Positions 25,487 through 33,023 of a stretch of DNA of 42,922 bases are shown here, in pieces (positions within the stretch are counted from its first letter, which is position 1; each line of letters starts with the position of its first letter). The stretch spans positions 1 through 42,922 of the forward strand of contig WAJV01000070.1 in assembly GCA_015523725.1 (NCBI GenBank). Reading direction: 5' to 3'. The translations under genes and the position numbers were made by a program. The DNA is from Candidatus Geothermarchaeota archaeon. Its GTDB lineage: Archaea > Thermoproteota > Nitrososphaeria > Geothermarchaeales > JDFR-13. Below the pieces are notes generated by a model that saw nothing but the letters and a program-made list of their open reading frames with translations, did not search any database and was not told where the DNA came from.

Positions 25487-25582
25487 CGCCGGGAGTGGGA
25501 TTCGAACCCACGCGGGCCAGACGACCCACGGGCTATCCAGACATTCTCAAGGCCCGCGCCTTATCCACTCGGCCATCCCGGC
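25487..25582 (-). tRNA. tRNA-Ser(UGA) with an 11-nt intron
   Basis: The minus strand folds as a type II tRNA: acceptor GCCGGGA with TCCCGGC and discriminator G; D-arm GCC...GGC; anticodon stem CGGGC with GCCCG; long variable arm with GGGTC/GGCCC; T-arm GTGGG-TTCGAAT-CCCAC. The anticodon loop is C-T-TGA-G-A (Ser UGA) only after removing 11 nt between positions 37 and 38 (about 25529-25539). A bulge-helix-bulge is drawable: bulges AG/A and AT/A around CTTG facing CTGG, with one U-U mismatch. Discriminator G with the long variable arm supports Ser over Leu. The 3' CCA is not encoded. Confidence 0.93.
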
Positions 25583-25920
25583 TATTGGCTTTCCGTATTC
25601 ATATTTTTTACTGATTGTATTTAAGTCTATCTTTATAGATTAACTACTTCTTAATATCAAACCTTTACTATTGAGCAAGGGCTTCATTACGGAAGCAACT
25701 TCTAAAGCCTTAGCCTCCTGATTCTTCCCTGTAAAGATATAAAACATATACTTGATTAGGTTGCATGAAATAACGAAATTAGTATCCTCATATATAAGAT
25801 GTGTTTATTGGTCAACTGTGTTAGACTTAAGATAATGGAATATATAAGACTACTTAGAGAATTATATAGAATCCTTTGTTGTAAATAACATTAAAATATA
25901 TATTATAGATGGTGGTTGGG
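25583..25920. other. 338-nt spacer between tRNA-Ser and archease
   Basis: The part next to the tRNA (about 25585-25630) would hold the tRNA promoter. Positions 25640-25804 contain an open but startless minus-strand frame (listed separately). Toward archease the DNA becomes very AT-rich, with two TATA-like stretches on the plus strand, GGAATATATAAGAC near 25837-25850 and TTAAAATATATATTATAG near 25889-25906; either could drive archease. No RNA structure is evident. Confidence 0.4.
25640..25804 (-). pseudogene. Possible gene remnant (54 codons, no start codon)
   Basis: A minus-strand frame between a TAA at 25805-25807 and the stop at 25640 encodes 54 residues with no ATG, GTG or TTG in its first 19 codons. 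The residue pattern looks protein-like: YEDTNFVISCNLIKYMFYIF, TGKNQEAKALEVASVMKPLL, then NSKGLILRSS. No homologue is recognised. It may be the 3' end of a decayed gene; it could also be chance openness. A start at the internal ATG would leave only about 34 residues. Confidence 0.3.
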
Positions 25921-26346
25921 ATGAGGGGGTATAAATTCTTAGAGCATACTGCTGATATTAAGGTTGAAGCATGGGGAGATAGTCTTGAGGAGGCCTTCGA
26001 AGCAGCAGCAATGGCCTTAACAGATATCTCGGTTAATAGAGATAGAGTCGATAAAAAAATAGTTAAGAATATTGAAGTTGAAGGATTTGATTTAGAGTCA
26101 TTGTTATACAATTGGATAGAGGAATTAATTGTAATACTAGATATAGATAAATTAGTATTTAATGACTTTAAGGTTGTAATAACAGGTGAACCAGATAACT
26201 ATAAATTAAGTGCAGAGGCATATGGAGAGAAATATTCAAAGAATAAACATGGATATAAAGTACATGTAAAGGCCATGACTTATCACGAAATGGAGATTAA
26301 GGAATATAATGGGAAATACATCATCAGGTATGTGGTTGATATATAA
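25921..26346 (+). CDS. Archease (RtcB cofactor)
   Basis: Promotes the tRNA ligase RtcB by aiding its guanylylation, thus helping exon ligation after intron removal. The N-terminus YKFLEHTADIKVEAWGDSLE, then EAFEAAAMALTDI, is the family signature, including the conserved HTADI with metal-binding Asp. Later blocks are LLYNWIEELIVILDIDKLVF, YGEKYSKNKHGYKVHVKAMT and YHEMEIKEYNGKYIIRYVVDI with its terminal Asp. I chose the ATG at 25921 (GGTGGT upstream); ATG 25909 is in frame. 141 residues. It is not near RtcB here, but lies next to an intron-containing tRNA. Confidence 0.95.
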   Translation: MRGYKFLEHTADIKVEAWGDSLEEAFEAAAMALTDISVNRDRVDKKIVKNIEVEGFDLESLLYNWIEELIVILDIDKLVFNDFKVVITGEPDNYKLSAEAYGEKYSKNKHGYKVHVKAMTYHEMEIKEYNGKYIIRYVVDI

Positions 26347-26372
26347 CTTTATAGAGAGTAAATTATTTTCTT

Positions 26373-29195
26373 ATGCAAAAATCTGATATAAACAGTATAC
26401 AATTAAAAACAATAATATCATATTTATTAATAGCCACTACAGTCTTAACCACAATCCCCTTATACACAATTAAATTAATAACCAAAGAACAATTAAATGC
26501 TCATATCATACTCACAGGCAACACAATAGTAAAAATATTTATGCAAAATCAATATAGAATTAATCCACTGTTTCAACTAATGGGATACATAGAAATACCT
26601 CATATATATACAGTCTTTAACATAGCGTTTCTTCTATTATCTCCCATATTTACCATAAATATATTTAGAAAAAGAATTATGCCTGAACTTCTACCACTAA
26701 TATTTTATTCATATTTAACCGGAGACCCCTTAACACCCATATTCGCACTATCAATAATTAATTTTGAAAGAGAATCCATAATAAAACTATGTAAAGGATT
26801 ATACATATCACTTAACCCAGAATATGCTATATACTCAGCGGTCCACAACGAAATCCAATTTAAAAATAGGTTAATAAGACTTCTACTAGGTATTCTTGGC
26901 ATTGTAGTAATGATATCACTGGGTATCTTTAACATAGCTATAATAACCATTCTAAAACAGCCAATCCTCACTATACTCTACGTACTCACCATAATTTCTT
27001 ATTTAATGAAAACAGATAATTATCTGGATTACCCCATAACAATTTTAATATCACTAATCAACCCTCAAATACTTTATCCAATAGAATCTATGAAGACAGC
27101 CAAAAAGATTACAAGAAAAACTCACCTTCTAGTATATATAATATTTGGAATAACAATATTCGGTACTATATTTTACACAATTAATTCTAAACCAATAACA
27201 TCAATAGAAAATAACCCGGGTATTGAAGCATACTTAAAGAAAAACATTCCATCGGGCTCTAGAGTAGTAACAATAAATTTAGATAATAGCATCAAGGGAT
27301 TAGTAAGCTCATTATACTTACCCATATACATAGATAAATTAGATTATGAGTGGAACTGGAGTAATTATCACGAAGTCAGAAAAAATTGGGAGTATTTAAT
27401 GGATTATACAAGAATGAATCAAATAAAATATATAATTATAGAGAAGGAGACAACCAATGCACCATATTGGCCCCCATCAAACGAATATAATACATATAAG
27501 TATTATCTAGATCCCGGAATTGGAAAGGAACTAATAATTCTTGAGAATAAATTATTTAATCCCCAACTACAAGTCTACTATGTATCAAATGTAGAAAAAA
27601 TCAATGGAGACGAGTTAATAAATCATTTCCAGAATTATTGGGCTAACACAACCAATATTAAAGTATATACTGGAAAAAATCTAATTGAGATAACTTCAAC
27701 ATCCCCATACCAAATATATTTGTGGTTCAAAAATCCAATTCAATCAGACCGGGTGAAAGATACTGGATTAATAATAGAATTATCTACAAATCAAAGACAA
27801 AGAATAAAGAATCTACAAATATATTTATCTAATTCTACTAATCTAGGTCCAGCAGAATTAACTATAAGTAACTTGAATGGAACAGGCCTATATCTAATTG
27901 GTAAACCATATACAAGCAAAACAGCGGTTAGTAGATACATAGTTTTAAAGTTTGAATATAACAGCACATTAAAAATAGAGAAGTTAATATTAACACAATT
28001 CAGATTATTTGACTTAATTACAGAAGAAGTCTCAGGAAACAATATTCTCCTAACTAACAAATTATCCTCACTAAAGATAGAGTTAGAGCCAATAATAAGC
28101 ACCAATTCTCTACTACCCAGGTTAACTCTAACTCCAGGCGAAAAGAAAGTTATAAGTATAGATAATAACTTCAGCAAATCCATCCTACTAACAGGATACT
28201 TCATAGTTAATTTGTTAATACTATATATTTTGGAAAATAATGAGAAAGATTCAGAAAATGATTCCAAAAGCTATCTAGATATAAATATATCTAAATTATT
28301 TATCTCACTTGGCATAATTATACCACTAATTTATTATCTTATTCATAAACCAAGCATATTACTGATTGGATGGATAGGTGGAGGGGGATTCATATACTAT
28401 TCCCTAATGATCATTCCATTAGTAATTATATTACCAATCCTTACAGAACCAAACTATATTGATAGCATAACATTGATGATATTCAAGGCCAACATTATTG
28501 CATTATCACTAAACCTTATCACTAAGAAATATATAATAAACAACTTATTATCTAACTACCTATATACATATTGGCATATAGCCTCAATCCATTCGGCATC
28601 GGATTACATTATATTCAGCCTTGTCTACTTATCAATCGGATTTTTATATGGAAAAGGTTTAATGAAAAATCTTCTAACAATACCTACATTATATTTACTA
28701 GTATATGGCTCCATAAGTCTCTTAGATGTTCTTAGAATAGTTAACCCTATATATTTAGGCACAATTCTCTCACTAAACCTAGTAATAACAGATATACTAC
28801 TTACTAGAATGGGATTCTCCACTAAAGCCGCTTACAATCCATATGGACTTGACCTAGTGATCTTTAAACAAGGAAAAAAGATTTATGATATTATCATTGG
28901 TTGGCCTTGCTCCGGGATAACAGGCTTTTTCATATACCTTACATTTATAACCATATTTAATATAATGTATTCAGAGATGCACAAACTACCTAGATATTCT
29001 AAAAGAGTAATTGGATTATTTATAATGGGAGCCATAGGAACATTTATACTAAATGGTTTTAGAATAGCCACGATAATTATATTGGCTATAAAGTATTCAC
29101 TAAATGCAAGTGAGATATTTCATAGCTTAATTTACGACTTCATCTACTGGATATACATAATTATCATGGTTTATACCTTGAGGAAAATAAAATAA
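26373..29195 (+). CDS. Archaeosortase/exosortase-like membrane transpeptidase with large N-terminal membrane and extracytoplasmic region
   Basis: A 940-residue membrane protein. The C-terminal part (about 640-940) is a multi-pass core with the exosortase/archaeosortase triad: Cys846 in GWPCSGITGFF, Arg897 in ILNGFRIAT and His917 in EIFHSLIYDFIY, each in a membrane-associated segment in the usual order. Family members cut C-terminal sorting signals and attach proteins to the membrane. The N-terminal ~270 residues hold several hydrophobic segments; residues about 272-600 form a hydrophilic, probably external domain with several N-x-S/T sites (NWS, NTT, NST, NGT, NFS), followed by a membrane segment (SILLTGYFIVNLLILYIL). 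A segment near 285-300 (YLKKNIPSGSRVV) recalls external domains of membrane glycosyltransferases. The ATG is 27 nt after archease. Very rich in Ile, Lys and Asn. Natural substrate unknown. Confidence 0.78.
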   Translation: MQKSDINSIQLKTIISYLLIATTVLTTIPLYTIKLITKEQLNAHIILTGNTIVKIFMQNQYRINPLFQLMGYIEIPHIYTVFNIAFLLLSPIFTINIFRKRIMPELLPLIFYSYLTGDPLTPIFALSIINFERESIIKLCKGLYISLNPEYAIYSAVHNEIQFKNRLIRLLLGILGIVVMISLGIFNIAIITILKQPILTILYVLTIISYLMKTDNYLDYPITILISLINPQILYPIESMKTAKKITRKTHLLVYIIFGITIFGTIFYTINSKPITSIENNPGIEAYLKKNIPSGSRVVTINLDNSIKGLVSSLYLPIYIDKLDYEWNWSNYHEVRKNWEYLMDYTRMNQIKYIIIEKETTNAPYWPPSNEYNTYKYYLDPGIGKELIILENKLFNPQLQVYYVSNVEKINGDELINHFQNYWANTTNIKVYTGKNLIEITSTSPYQIYLWFKNPIQSDRVKDTGLIIELSTNQRQRIKNLQIYLSNSTNLGPAELTISNLNGTGLYLIGKPYTSKTAVSRYIVLKFEYNSTLKIEKLILTQFRLFDLITEEVSGNNILLTNKLSSLKIELEPIISTNSLLPRLTLTPGEKKVISIDNNFSKSILLTGYFIVNLLILYILENNEKDSENDSKSYLDINISKLFISLGIIIPLIYYLIHKPSILLIGWIGGGGFIYYSLMIIPLVIILPILTEPNYIDSITLMIFKANIIALSLNLITKKYIINNLLSNYLYTYWHIASIHSASDYIIFSLVYLSIGFLYGKGLMKNLLTIPTLYLLVYGSISLLDVLRIVNPIYLGTILSLNLVITDILLTRMGFSTKAAYNPYGLDLVIFKQGKKIYDIIIGWPCSGITGFFIYLTFITIFNIMYSEMHKLPRYSKRVIGLFIMGAIGTFILNGFRIATIIILAIKYSLNASEIFHSLIYDFIYWIYIIIMVYTLRKIK

Positions 29196-29200
29196 GTCGA

Positions 29201-29515
29201 TTACTTAATTCTAACCTCTATGAAAACTTCCTCGGGAACCCTCAATCTAATTAAATGCCTCATCGTCCTCTCATTCTGCTCTATATCAATCAACCTTTTA
29301 TGTAACCTCAATTCAAATTTATCCCAAGTCTCAGACCCTTGTCCACATGGACTCCTCCTGGTAGGTATTACAACCCTCTTAGTTGGTAGATAAACAGGGC
29401 CTGAATATTTAGCTCCAGTGGTCTCAACAATTTCCTTTATCTGATTAACAAACTCATCCAAAACTTTATGATCCGTACTTACCAGTATTATTCTAGTCCT
29501 CAACTCCTTAGACAT
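29201..29515 (-). CDS. rps10: Ribosomal protein uS10
   Basis: Small-subunit head protein. TRIILVSTDHKVLDEFVNQI, YSGPVYLPTKRVVIPTRRSP and WDKFELRLHKRLIDI match the archaeal uS10. The ATG at 29515 has GGGTG 6 nt upstream, giving 104 residues; the open frame starts 9 nt earlier. It is 120 nt downstream of aEF1A and has its own TATA-like box. It is convergent with the archaeosortase gene, with only 5 nt between their stops. Confidence 0.97.
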   Translation of the reverse strand: MSKELRTRIILVSTDHKVLDEFVNQIKEIVETTGAKYSGPVYLPTKRVVIPTRRSPCGQGSETWDKFELRLHKRLIDIEQNERTMRHLIRLRVPEEVFIEVRIK

Positions 29516-29551
29516 ACGCCGCACCCTAGTATCAATATGTAAGAACTAAGT

Positions 29552-29568
29552 TCTATATTAAAATTTAA
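29552..29568 (-). promoter_or_regulatory. TATA-like box upstream of uS10
   Basis: The minus strand reads GATTAAATTTTAATATAG about 37-55 nt before the uS10 ATG, suggesting separate transcription in addition to read-through from aEF1A. Confidence 0.45.
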
Positions 29569-29644
29569 TCCACAATAGCAATCGATATGAATATAGTGAA
29601 TAAAAAATACCTTGGAATAACATTAATAGATAAAGTAGATCTGC

Positions 29645-30955
29645 CTACTTCTTAATCTTAACCTCGACCTTCTTAGTAATCTCTTTAACAACACCAGCAG
29701 CTATAGTTGTACCCATATCCCTAATAGCGAACCTTCCTACTTCGGGAAATGCCTTGAACTCTTCTAAGGAGACAGGTCTAAGTGGCCTAAACCTAACTAA
29801 TGCAGCGTCACCAGTCTTCAGGAAACTCGGATGCTCCTCCACAACCTCACCTGTCCTCGGATTAATCTTTGCCAATAGCTCTAGGAAAGTAACAGCAACT
29901 TGCGCCGTGTGAACATGCATAACGGGAGTATAACCTTGTCCAATAGCTGTTGGATGATGGATAACGAATATCTGTCCTATAAATTCCTCAGCTACTGTAG
30001 GAGGATTATCCAAGTGTCCAACCATGTCCCCTCTCTTAATATCCTTCCTAGACACACCCTTCACATTAAAGCCTATATTGTCACCAGCCTCGGCCTCCTG
30101 AAGCGGCTTATGATGCATCTCAATAGACTTAACTTCACCGACTAGACCCGGAGGCATAAATACTACTGTGTCACCAACCTTCAACTTACCAGTCTCGATT
30201 CTGCCGACTGGTACGGTACCAACACCGGTAATTGTATATACATCTTGGATAGGTAGTCTCAAAGGCTTGTCAACGGGCTTCGGAGGAACCTCAAACTCAT
30301 CCAGGGCCTCTATCAAGGTTGGTCCGTCATACCAATCCATGTGGTCCGATCTTTTAGTCACGTTATCTCCAGTCCATGCAGACACTGGAATAAATCTTAT
30401 CTTATCAACCTTGAAACCTAACTGTCTCAATAACCTACTAACCTCATTCTTTATCTCTTCATACCTCTCCTTACTCCAATTAACGGAGTCCATCTTATTT
30501 ATAGCAACCACTACTTGATCCACGCCGAGTATCTTCAATAATGATGCATGCTCCCTAGTCTGTCCTCCAGGCGATATGCCGGCCTCAAATTCACCAGTCT
30601 TAGCGGATACAACGAGTATGGCGACATCGGCTTCACTTGCCCCAGTGATCATGTTCTTTATAAAGTCACGGTGCCCAGGTGCATCAATCAATGTGTATTC
30701 ATATCTCTTTGTCTCGAACCTATAGAATGAGAGGTCTATGGTTAGGCCCCTCTCCCTCTCCTCCTTTAACTTATCCATGACCCAAGCATACTTGAAGGAC
30801 TCTTTACCCAACTTTTTTGCCTCCTCTTCGTACTGCCTAATAACCCTCTCATCAATGAAACCAGCCTCATAAAGCAATCTACCCATTAAAGTAGATTTAC
30901 CGTGATCTACATGTCCAACCGTTACTAGATTCATGTGCGGTTTTTCTTTTACCAT
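29645..30955 (-). CDS. tuf: Elongation factor 1-alpha (aEF1A)
   Basis: GTPase delivering aminoacyl-tRNA to the ribosome. 436 residues with uninterrupted G1 TVGHVDHGKSTLMGRLLYE, G2 region RERGLTIDLSFYRFET, G3 DAPGHRDFIKNM, G4 AINKMDSVNWSK and G5 PVSAWTGDNV, then beta-barrel domains 2 and 3. Unlike aIF2gamma and aIF5B in this window, the P-loop has no intein and carries Ser after Lys. The ATG at 30955 follows GGAGGGTG by 8 nt. It lies in the conserved uS12-uS7-EF1A-uS10 order, with its own promoter. Confidence 0.98.
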   Translation of the reverse strand: MVKEKPHMNLVTVGHVDHGKSTLMGRLLYEAGFIDERVIRQYEEEAKKLGKESFKYAWVMDKLKEERERGLTIDLSFYRFETKRYEYTLIDAPGHRDFIKNMITGASEADVAILVVSAKTGEFEAGISPGGQTREHASLLKILGVDQVVVAINKMDSVNWSKERYEEIKNEVSRLLRQLGFKVDKIRFIPVSAWTGDNVTKRSDHMDWYDGPTLIEALDEFEVPPKPVDKPLRLPIQDVYTITGVGTVPVGRIETGKLKVGDTVVFMPPGLVGEVKSIEMHHKPLQEAEAGDNIGFNVKGVSRKDIKRGDMVGHLDNPPTVAEEFIGQIFVIHHPTAIGQGYTPVMHVHTAQVAVTFLELLAKINPRTGEVVEEHPSFLKTGDAALVRFRPLRPVSLEEFKAFPEVGRFAIRDMGTTIAAGVVKEITKKVEVKIKK

Positions 30956-31000
30956 GTTCTATACACCCTCCATTCAAAACTACTTAACAAATATAACAAG

Positions 31001-31016
31001 ATACTTATAAATACTA
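31001..31016 (-). promoter_or_regulatory. TATA-like box upstream of aEF1A
   Basis: The minus strand reads GTATTTATAAGTATC about 48-60 nt before the aEF1A start, in the 116-nt gap after uS7. A second AT-rich stretch (ACATTTAAATAGC, near 31025-31038) is a weaker alternative. Confidence 0.5.
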
Positions 31017-31071
31017 TTACACCAGCTATTTAAATGTATAATATAAATAGAAACAAGGGTCCTACCTTAAT

Positions 31072-31665
31072 TTATCTAGAAGAATAGGCTATCCGCTCTA
31101 TCTCAATCCTCTTACTTATTGCATAACTCGCTGGATCATTACGGCTGGCTAATATTATCTCCCTAGCTAAGGCCTCCTCAATCGATAACCTACTGTTCCT
31201 AGATGCATTCTTAGCTCCCTCAACCAAATTCTTTAGAGCCACATCAATACGTCTCAAGGGACTCACATCAACTGAAACATTATATGCAGCACCACCATAC
31301 GCTATGGTTGTAACATCTTCACAAGGCCCAGCATTCTCAATAGCATACACCAACAACTGAATCGGATTCTCACCAGTCTCCATCTCTATAATCTTGAATG
31401 CAGTCTTAACTACGTTAATTGCATGGGCCTTCTTTCCACCCATCTTACCCGGCCTCATTAATTTGTTCACCAAACGCTCAACGATATTAACCCTAGCCTT
31501 ATAAAACTTCTTCTTCTCGTGTCTTCCACCACTCCAAGGAATCAGCACGGGTTTTAATGAAATATATTTCTCTAGACTTATATCCCTAACCTTAACATCC
31601 TTAAAAGAATATCTACCAAATAGCTTCAACTCTACACCTATCTCCCTCCTACTACGACTAGACAT
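31072..31665 (-). CDS. rps7: Ribosomal protein uS7
   Basis: Head protein of the small subunit that nucleates 3' domain assembly. 197 residues; KLFGRYSFKDVKVRDISLEK, IVERLVNKLMRPGKMGGKK, AENAGPCEDVTTI-type region (IENAGPCEDVTTIAYGGA) and EIILASRNDPASYAISKR are standard for archaea. The ATG at 31665 has GGTGAT 7 nt upstream; the frame starts 12 nt earlier at a GTG overlapping uS12. Confidence 0.97.
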   Translation of the reverse strand: MSSRSRREIGVELKLFGRYSFKDVKVRDISLEKYISLKPVLIPWSGGRHEKKKFYKARVNIVERLVNKLMRPGKMGGKKAHAINVVKTAFKIIEMETGENPIQLLVYAIENAGPCEDVTTIAYGGAAYNVSVDVSPLRRIDVALKNLVEGAKNASRNSRLSIEEALAREIILASRNDPASYAISKRIEIERIAYSSR

Positions 31666-31673
31666 TATACATA

Positions 31674-32114
31674 TCACCGATTAGGCTTCTTCACCTTACC
31701 AGTAATAAGCAGTTTAAGAGGGACTCCATTAACAAGAAAAACTTTATATCTAACCCCAGGTAAATCACCCATAGCCCTACCTTGAGAACCACCTATACCC
31801 TCAATCATAACCTCATCATGCTCATCAACAACATTTAGAGCCCCGTCGCCTGGGAGGAAAGCAGTAACTTGCTTACCATTCTTAACCAACTGAACCCTAA
31901 CACATTTCCTAAGAGCCGAGTTAGGCTGCTTAGACTCTATACCGACCTTCTCCAAAACAATGGCCCTAGCCATCGGAGCCCCTTCCAAGGGATCGACCTT
32001 TTCATCCAACCTTAACATACGTCTCCTATACTCAATATCACTCCACCTAAATTTCTGCCTCTTCCTCTTAAGCTGTCTAGCTGCAAATAATCCACGTGGA
32101 CTCTTCCTACCCAT
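31674..32114 (-). CDS. rps12: Ribosomal protein uS12
   Basis: Decoding-centre protein. 146 residues with [40 protein letters not shown] (the [10 protein letters not shown] loop) and [20 protein letters not shown]. The ATG at 32114 follows GAGGGAT. First gene of the uS12-uS7 unit; a TATA-like box lies about 75-85 nt upstream. Confidence 0.98.
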   Translation of the reverse strand: MGRKSPRGLFAARQLKRKRQKFRWSDIEYRRRMLRLDEKVDPLEGAPMARAIVLEKVGIESKQPNSALRKCVRVQLVKNGKQVTAFLPGDGALNVVDEHDEVMIEGIGGSQGRAMGDLPGVRYKVFLVNGVPLKLLITGKVKKPNR

Positions 32115-32185
32115 AACAAATCCCTCTTAAACCTTATTATCTAAAATAAATCTCGCTACAATAAACCTAATTAGTAGAAACTAAG

Positions 32186-32202
32186 TCATTTATATAAATT
32201 TT
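32186..32202 (-). promoter_or_regulatory. TATA-like box upstream of uS12
   Basis: The minus strand reads AAAATTTATATAAATGAC in the 101-nt gap after the NusA-like gene, predicting a leader of about 50 nt. Confidence 0.5.
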
Positions 32203-32215
32203 AAATCTAAATCAA

Positions 32216-32698
32216 TTACTTGATAAGTATACTTTTAACATTGAATAAATTCTTAGCCAATTCCCTACCTATTCTAGCCCTAACACCATTCCTACCTATT
32301 ATTATACCCCTCTTACTAGGAGAAACAACTATAACCACGAACCTAGAGCCATCCTTCAGATTCTTCACCTGCACCACATCACCGCGGGATAAGTTAAAGA
32401 AACTCCTAATAAAATTTTCCAATACACCATCATAAAATGAAATATGGACCCTCTTACCAATGTATCCACTAAGCTCCTGCGCCAAGTTAGCAATAACCCT
32501 CCTCGTACTTATACCATTATGCCTTATACCAAGCATCTTCATAGAGTTAACAACCAACTTAAAATAATCCTTTTTATCGACCACAAAAAAGACATTATCC
32601 CCAGATACCCTGCATGCCATCGGGAATACATCAGTAAGACTCTCAAACAGACTCATCAACGATAACTCTGTATTATTCAGCCTCATTCCATTACTCAT
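32216..32698 (-). CDS. nusA: NusA-like KH-domain transcription termination/antitermination protein
   Basis: Archaeal NusA homologue consisting essentially of two KH RNA-binding domains and lacking the bacterial N-terminal polymerase-binding and S1 regions. The second KH shows SPSKRGIIIGRNGVRARIGR (GxxG loop) with FNVKSILIK at the C-terminus. 160 residues. I start at the ATG at 32698, 6 nt after GGAGG and overlapping eL30 by 8 nt; the longer frame lies inside eL30. The position between eL30 and uS12 is the standard archaeal one. Confidence 0.94.
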   Translation of the reverse strand: MSNGMRLNNTELSLMSLFESLTDVFPMACRVSGDNVFFVVDKKDYFKLVVNSMKMLGIRHNGISTRRVIANLAQELSGYIGKRVHISFYDGVLENFIRSFFNLSRGDVVQVKNLKDGSRFVVIVVSPSKRGIIIGRNGVRARIGRELAKNLFNVKSILIK

Positions 32699-33023
32699 AT
32701 AATTCCTCCTCTCTAATAGCAGCATTTCCAAGATCCAAAATGGATAGAGCAGACACTGGATGCGGCCTCCCACATAAATCAGCCAACTCCATATTAGACC
32801 TCCTAGAAAATATAATTGGTATCTTCAACCCTTTTTTATTAATTATATCATTAAGTCTCTGTAGAAAATTGGGAGGGGGATTCCTCGATACAACTACCGC
32901 CTTAACCTTATCCGGAATATTCTCCAGAGACCAAAGTACATAAGTAGAGCCATACATTATTTTACCGCTCCTAGCAATTATAGATAAATTATTCTCCACT
33001 TTCCTCGCTATTTCCACCCTCAT
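32691..33023 (-). CDS. rpl30e: Ribosomal protein eL30
   Basis: Large-subunit protein of the L7Ae/L30e fold. Sequence includes ARSGKIMYGSTYVLWSLENI, AVVVSRNPPPNFLQRLNDII and DLCGRPHPVSALSILDLGNA, with the conserved LCGRPHPVS-type block. The ATG at 33023 gives 110 residues and has GGTGGT upstream; it overlaps the rpoA 3' end by 35 nt. Confidence 0.95.
   Translation of the reverse strand: MRVEIARKVENNLSIIARSGKIMYGSTYVLWSLENIPDKVKAVVVSRNPPPNFLQRLNDIINKKGLKIPIIFSRRSNMELADLCGRPHPVSALSILDLGNAAIREEELYE

Noticed and set aside
25487-25582. tRNA-Leu(GAG) instead of tRNA-Ser
   Set aside because: Reading the loop without an intron leaves the anticodon stem unpaired; discriminator G and the CTTGAGA loop fit Ser(UGA).
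25583-25920. CRISPR array or C/D box guide RNA in the longest spacer
   Set aside because: No regularly spaced repeats and no RTGATGA/CTGA pair found on either strand.
27791-28267. Minus-strand 158-codon frame inside the archaeosortase gene
   Set aside because: Antisense to a long, clearly structured membrane-protein frame; no motif and no ribosome binding site in a sensible place.
29645-30955. P-loop intein in aEF1A matching those in aIF2gamma and aIF5B
   Set aside because: GHVDHGKSTLMGRLL is continuous and the protein has normal length.
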